From Brooklawnia propionicigenes (GTDB lineage Bacteria; Actinomycetota; Actinomycetes; Propionibacteriales; Propionibacteriaceae): a DNA stretch of 64,000 bases. The stretch is taken from positions 1,436,939-1,500,938 of the forward strand of contig NZ_AP028056.1 of assembly GCF_030297015.1 (NCBI RefSeq). The letters are read 5' to 3'. Shown piece by piece: positions 61,733-64,000 of the stretch (position 1 is its first letter; every line of letters starts with the position of its first letter). The notes beneath the pieces were generated by a model. That model ran no database searches, had not been told where the DNA came from, and was given only the letters and a program-made list of their open reading frames with translations. The translations under genes and the position numbers were made by a program.

Positions 61733-63070
61733 ATGCAGTCCGACCCGACCGATGACGCCGCCATGGCGCTGGAGGACGGTCCCGTCGACGCACCACGCAG
61801 CAGCATCTGGCGCATCGATTTGGCGGTGGCGATCATCCTGACCGGCTGCACGGCGTTCTGGGGAGACCTGGTGGGTACCGGCCTCAGGAGCCACTATTAC
61901 CTGGCCTCGGTGCTCACCTCGATCGCGATCGTGCTGCCGCTGGCGCTGCGCCGGACCCATCCGCTGATCATGACCGCGCTGATCTCGGCGGGCGGCCTTG
62001 CGCAGCTGTTCCTCGTCCCTGCCCCGACCTGGGCGCTGATCGCGGTACCCATCGCGAGCTACTCGGTGGCACGCTGGGTGGACGGCCACGAATCCCGGCT
62101 GATCGTGCTGGCCGGAGGCCTCGGATCGATCCTGGGACCGGTGCGCTGGTCGGTGGATGATCCGATCGGGTCGATGAGCCCCGAGTTGCTGCCGATCCTG
62201 GCGCCATTGATCGCACTGTGCCTGGCCTGGACGATCACTCCCTATCTGCTCGGACGACGCGATCGTGAGACAGCGGTCGCCCGCCAGGAACGCGAACTCG
62301 CAGCCCGAGAACGTTATGAATCCGAGCTCGTCAAACGCGATCAGCAGACCCGCATGATCGAGGCGAGGGTGCGCACCGACATCGCCCGCGAACTGCACGA
62401 CGTGGTGGCGCATTCGCTGTCGGTGATGATCGTGCAGGCCGACGGCGGCAAGGCGCTGGCGCGCAAGCGCCCGGAGGCGGCGATCGAGGCGCTCGAAACC
62501 ATCTCCGAGACCGGGCGCGAGGCTCTGGGCGAGATGCGCCGCATCGTCGGAGTGCTGCGCGCCGATCCCGACGATCCGCGGCCCGCGGACTTCCAGCCGG
62601 CACCCGGGCTGTCGGACATTCCCGCGATGGTGGCGAAGGCCGGCGAGCGCGTCCAGTTCTCCGTGACCGGGACGCAGCCGACGGTCAGCGCAGCTCTCGG
62701 CGTGACCGCCTATCGGATCGTGCAGGAAGGATTGACTAATTTCCTCAAGCACGCGGGCCCTGCTTCGCAGGCCACCGTGGCACTGATCTATCAGCCGACC
62801 ACCATCAGCATCGAGGTGGCCAATGATGCACCTGGACCGGACACTCCCGTCAATGGGGACCCGCCGATCTCGGTGCAGGGATCGGGCTTCGGGCTGCAGG
62901 GCATGCAGGAGCGGGTGACCGCGATGGGCGGCAAGCTGACCGCCAAGCCGACCCGATCCGGAGGCTGGGTGGTGCGAGCGATCCTGCCACTGACCCGCAG
63001 GGCAGGCGCGAAGGCTCCTCGCGATGGGGAAGAATGGACCAAGCATCAACAGAACGGTGAGCCAACATGA
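61733..63070 (+). CDS. Sensor histidine kinase (NarL-type two-component system)
   Basis: 445 residues. Four to five N-terminal membrane helices without a large sensor loop, a coiled-coil linker (RQERELAARERYESELVKR), the HisKA_3 dimerisation and phosphoacceptor region ARELHDVVAHSLSVMIVQ, then HATPase_c with YRIVQEGLTNFLKHAG (N-box) and GFGLQGMQERVTAMGG (G-box). It probably senses a membrane or cell-envelope signal. ATG 61733 follows GGAGGA. Its stop overlaps the regulator start by 4 bp. Confidence 0.92.
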   Translation: MQSDPTDDAAMALEDGPVDAPRSSIWRIDLAVAIILTGCTAFWGDLVGTGLRSHYYLASVLTSIAIVLPLALRRTHPLIMTALISAGGLAQLFLVPAPTWALIAVPIASYSVARWVDGHESRLIVLAGGLGSILGPVRWSVDDPIGSMSPELLPILAPLIALCLAWTITPYLLGRRDRETAVARQERELAARERYESELVKRDQQTRMIEARVRTDIARELHDVVAHSLSVMIVQADGGKALARKRPEAAIEALETISETGREALGEMRRIVGVLRADPDDPRPADFQPAPGLSDIPAMVAKAGERVQFSVTGTQPTVSAALGVTAYRIVQEGLTNFLKHAGPASQATVALIYQPTTISIEVANDAPGPDTPVNGDPPISVQGSGFGLQGMQERVTAMGGKLTAKPTRSGGWVVRAILPLTRRAGAKAPRDGEEWTKHQQNGEPT

Positions 63071-63726
63071 CCCAACCCCTGACAGTCTTCCTCGCAGACG
63101 ACCAGTCCCTGGTCCGCAGCGGATTCCGGATGCTGATCGACGCCGAGGACGACATGACCGTGGTCGGTGAGGCCACCAACGGGTTGGGGGCCCTCACCGC
63201 ACTGACCAACAGCCCGGCCGATGTCGTGCTGATGGACATCCGGATGCCCGAGATGGACGGCGTCGAGGCCACCCGCCGAATCGTCGCGGCCGGGCTGCCG
63301 ACCAAGGTGCTGGTGCTGACCACCTTCGATCTGGACGAATACGTCTTCGCAGCCTTGAAGGCCGGCGCATCCGGCTTCATGCTCAAAGATGCCCGCCCGG
63401 ACGACCTGCTGAATGCCATCCGTTCGGTGGCCGCGGGCGAGGCCGTCGTCGCGCCGAGCGCCACCCGCAGGCTGCTCGAACATGTGGTGGCTCGGCTGCC
63501 CGATTCACCCGGACGCGAAGACCCCCGGCTGGATGTGCTCACCGATCGTGAACGCGAGGTGCTCGTCGAGATCGCCAAGGGTGCCACCAACGCGGAGATC
63601 GCGTCCAACCTGTTCATGGCCGAGGGCACGGTGAAGACCCATGTCGGGCGCCTGCTGTCGAAGCTGGGCGCCCGTGACCGGGTCAACCTCGTGCTGATCG
63701 CCTTCGAGACCGGGCTGGTCGGCTAG
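63067..63726 (+). CDS. LuxR/NarL-type response regulator
   Basis: 219 residues. The receiver domain has the phospho-Asp in [13 protein letters not shown], the acidic pair in FLADDQSLV and Lys in [11 protein letters not shown]. The C-terminal HTH has [48 protein letters not shown] in pieces. It is the partner of the kinase just upstream. The targets are not known from this window. Its stop shares 2 bp with that of the convergent SDR gene (CTAG). Confidence 0.94.
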   Translation: MTQPLTVFLADDQSLVRSGFRMLIDAEDDMTVVGEATNGLGALTALTNSPADVVLMDIRMPEMDGVEATRRIVAAGLPTKVLVLTTFDLDEYVFAALKAGASGFMLKDARPDDLLNAIRSVAAGEAVVAPSATRRLLEHVVARLPDSPGREDPRLDVLTDREREVLVEIAKGATNAEIASNLFMAEGTVKTHVGRLLSKLGARDRVNLVLIAFETGLVG

Positions 63727-64000
63727 CGCGCGAGCCAACCGCCGTCGACGGGGACGATCTGACCGTGAATGTAGTCGGAGGCCGGCGATGCCAGGAAGAC
63801 AGCGACGTTGCCGATGTCTTCGCCATTGCCCCAGCGCCCGGCCGGAATGCGCACCATGATCTGTTCGCTGCGCACCGGATCGGCGATCAGCGCGGTGTTC
63901 ATCTCGGTGTCCATGTACCCGGGGGCGATCGCGTTCACGTTGACCCCCCGCGACGCCCATTCGTTGCACAGCGCCTTGGTCAACTGGGCGACACCGCCCT
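63723..64000 (-). CDS. SDR family oxidoreductase, KduD-like (partial)
   Basis: The C-terminal 92 residues are in the window; the start lies beyond the right edge. [33 protein letters not shown] is the classical SDR segment after the active-site Tyr-x3-Lys, then [21 protein letters not shown] and [15 protein letters not shown]. The closest match in pattern is 2-deoxy-D-gluconate 3-dehydrogenase (KduD), but gluconate 5-dehydrogenases and FabG-like enzymes are similar. Confidence 0.85.
   Translation of the reverse strand, partial: GGVAQLTKALCNEWASRGVNVNAIAPGYMDTEMNTALIADPVRSEQIMVRIPAGRWGNGEDIGNVAVFLASPASDYIHGQIVPVDGGWLAR

Overview
The window is high-GC DNA with overlapping ATGA/GTGA gene junctions, frequent GTG starts and several actinobacterial signature genes: a DUF5318 gene next to a penicillin-binding-protein start, a DLW-39 small protein, and a baeRF-type protein. 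I infer an actinobacterium, tentatively of the Propionibacteriaceae; no rRNA or other strain marker is present to settle this.

Left end (1-700): the end of a core cell-wall locus (DUF5318 gene and a PBP start, minus strand) and a tRNA-Ala(TGC). Immediately against the tRNA lies a large serine recombinase whose 3' end is written in the antisense strand of the tRNA. This is taken as the left edge of a genomic island.

Defence island (about 0.6-24.3 kb): (i) a TetR-type regulator bracketed by a 66-bp inverted repeat carrying an ACTAGT-centred operator; (ii) a BsuBI/PstI-family type II restriction-modification pair; (iii) a GmrSD-like DUF262/HNH type IV nuclease; (iv) a stand-alone HEPN-motif protein; (v) a scar region of recombinase fragments (9.3-10.0 kb); (vi) an excisionase-like HTH gene followed by a six-gene, tightly packed plus-strand operon: DUF3883 SNF2-like helicase, DUF1156 adenine methyltransferase, YhcG/DUF1016 PD-(D/E)XK nuclease, DUF499 ATPase with an N-terminal Swt1-type HEPN, a Shedu (DUF4263) nuclease and a DUF3644 protein whose 5' end appears frameshifted; (vii) a decayed cytosine methyltransferase tail. 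The composite operon in (vi) is the most interesting object in the window.

Core region (24.3-45.2 kb): D-2-hydroxyacid dehydrogenase and ketopantoate-reductase-family genes, a decayed patch (ThrE remnant plus N-truncated antiporter), a flavin disulfide reductase, MFS and ABC-2 exporters, a Pr6Pr membrane protein with an in-frame amber codon, a SWIM/SNF2 helicase, and the riboflavin operon ribD-ribE-ribBA-ribH under an FMN riboswitch. These are followed by an MTA/SAH nucleosidase, an AlkD-like protein, and HAD and GyrI-like genes. Two copies of a 91-95-bp palindromic intergenic repeat lie in this part.

Hydantoin/ureide cluster (45.2-57.1 kb): racemase, M20 carbamoylase, diaminopropionate ammonia-lyase, a divergent GntR/HutC regulator, hydantoinase, D-aminoacylase-like amidohydrolase, a complete ECF transporter (A, A', T, S) and a ceramidase-fold hydrolase. 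A shared 20-bp motif upstream of both the lyase and the ECF operon suggests one regulon. The enzymes fit uptake of a hydantoin or ureide and its conversion to amino acid, pyruvate and ammonia, and the layout recalls the E. coli yge-hyuA locus.

Right end (57.3-64 kb): HIT protein, M28 lipoprotein peptidase, DLW-39 protein, a 608-residue protein of unknown function, a NarL-type two-component system and a KduD-like SDR cut by the window edge.
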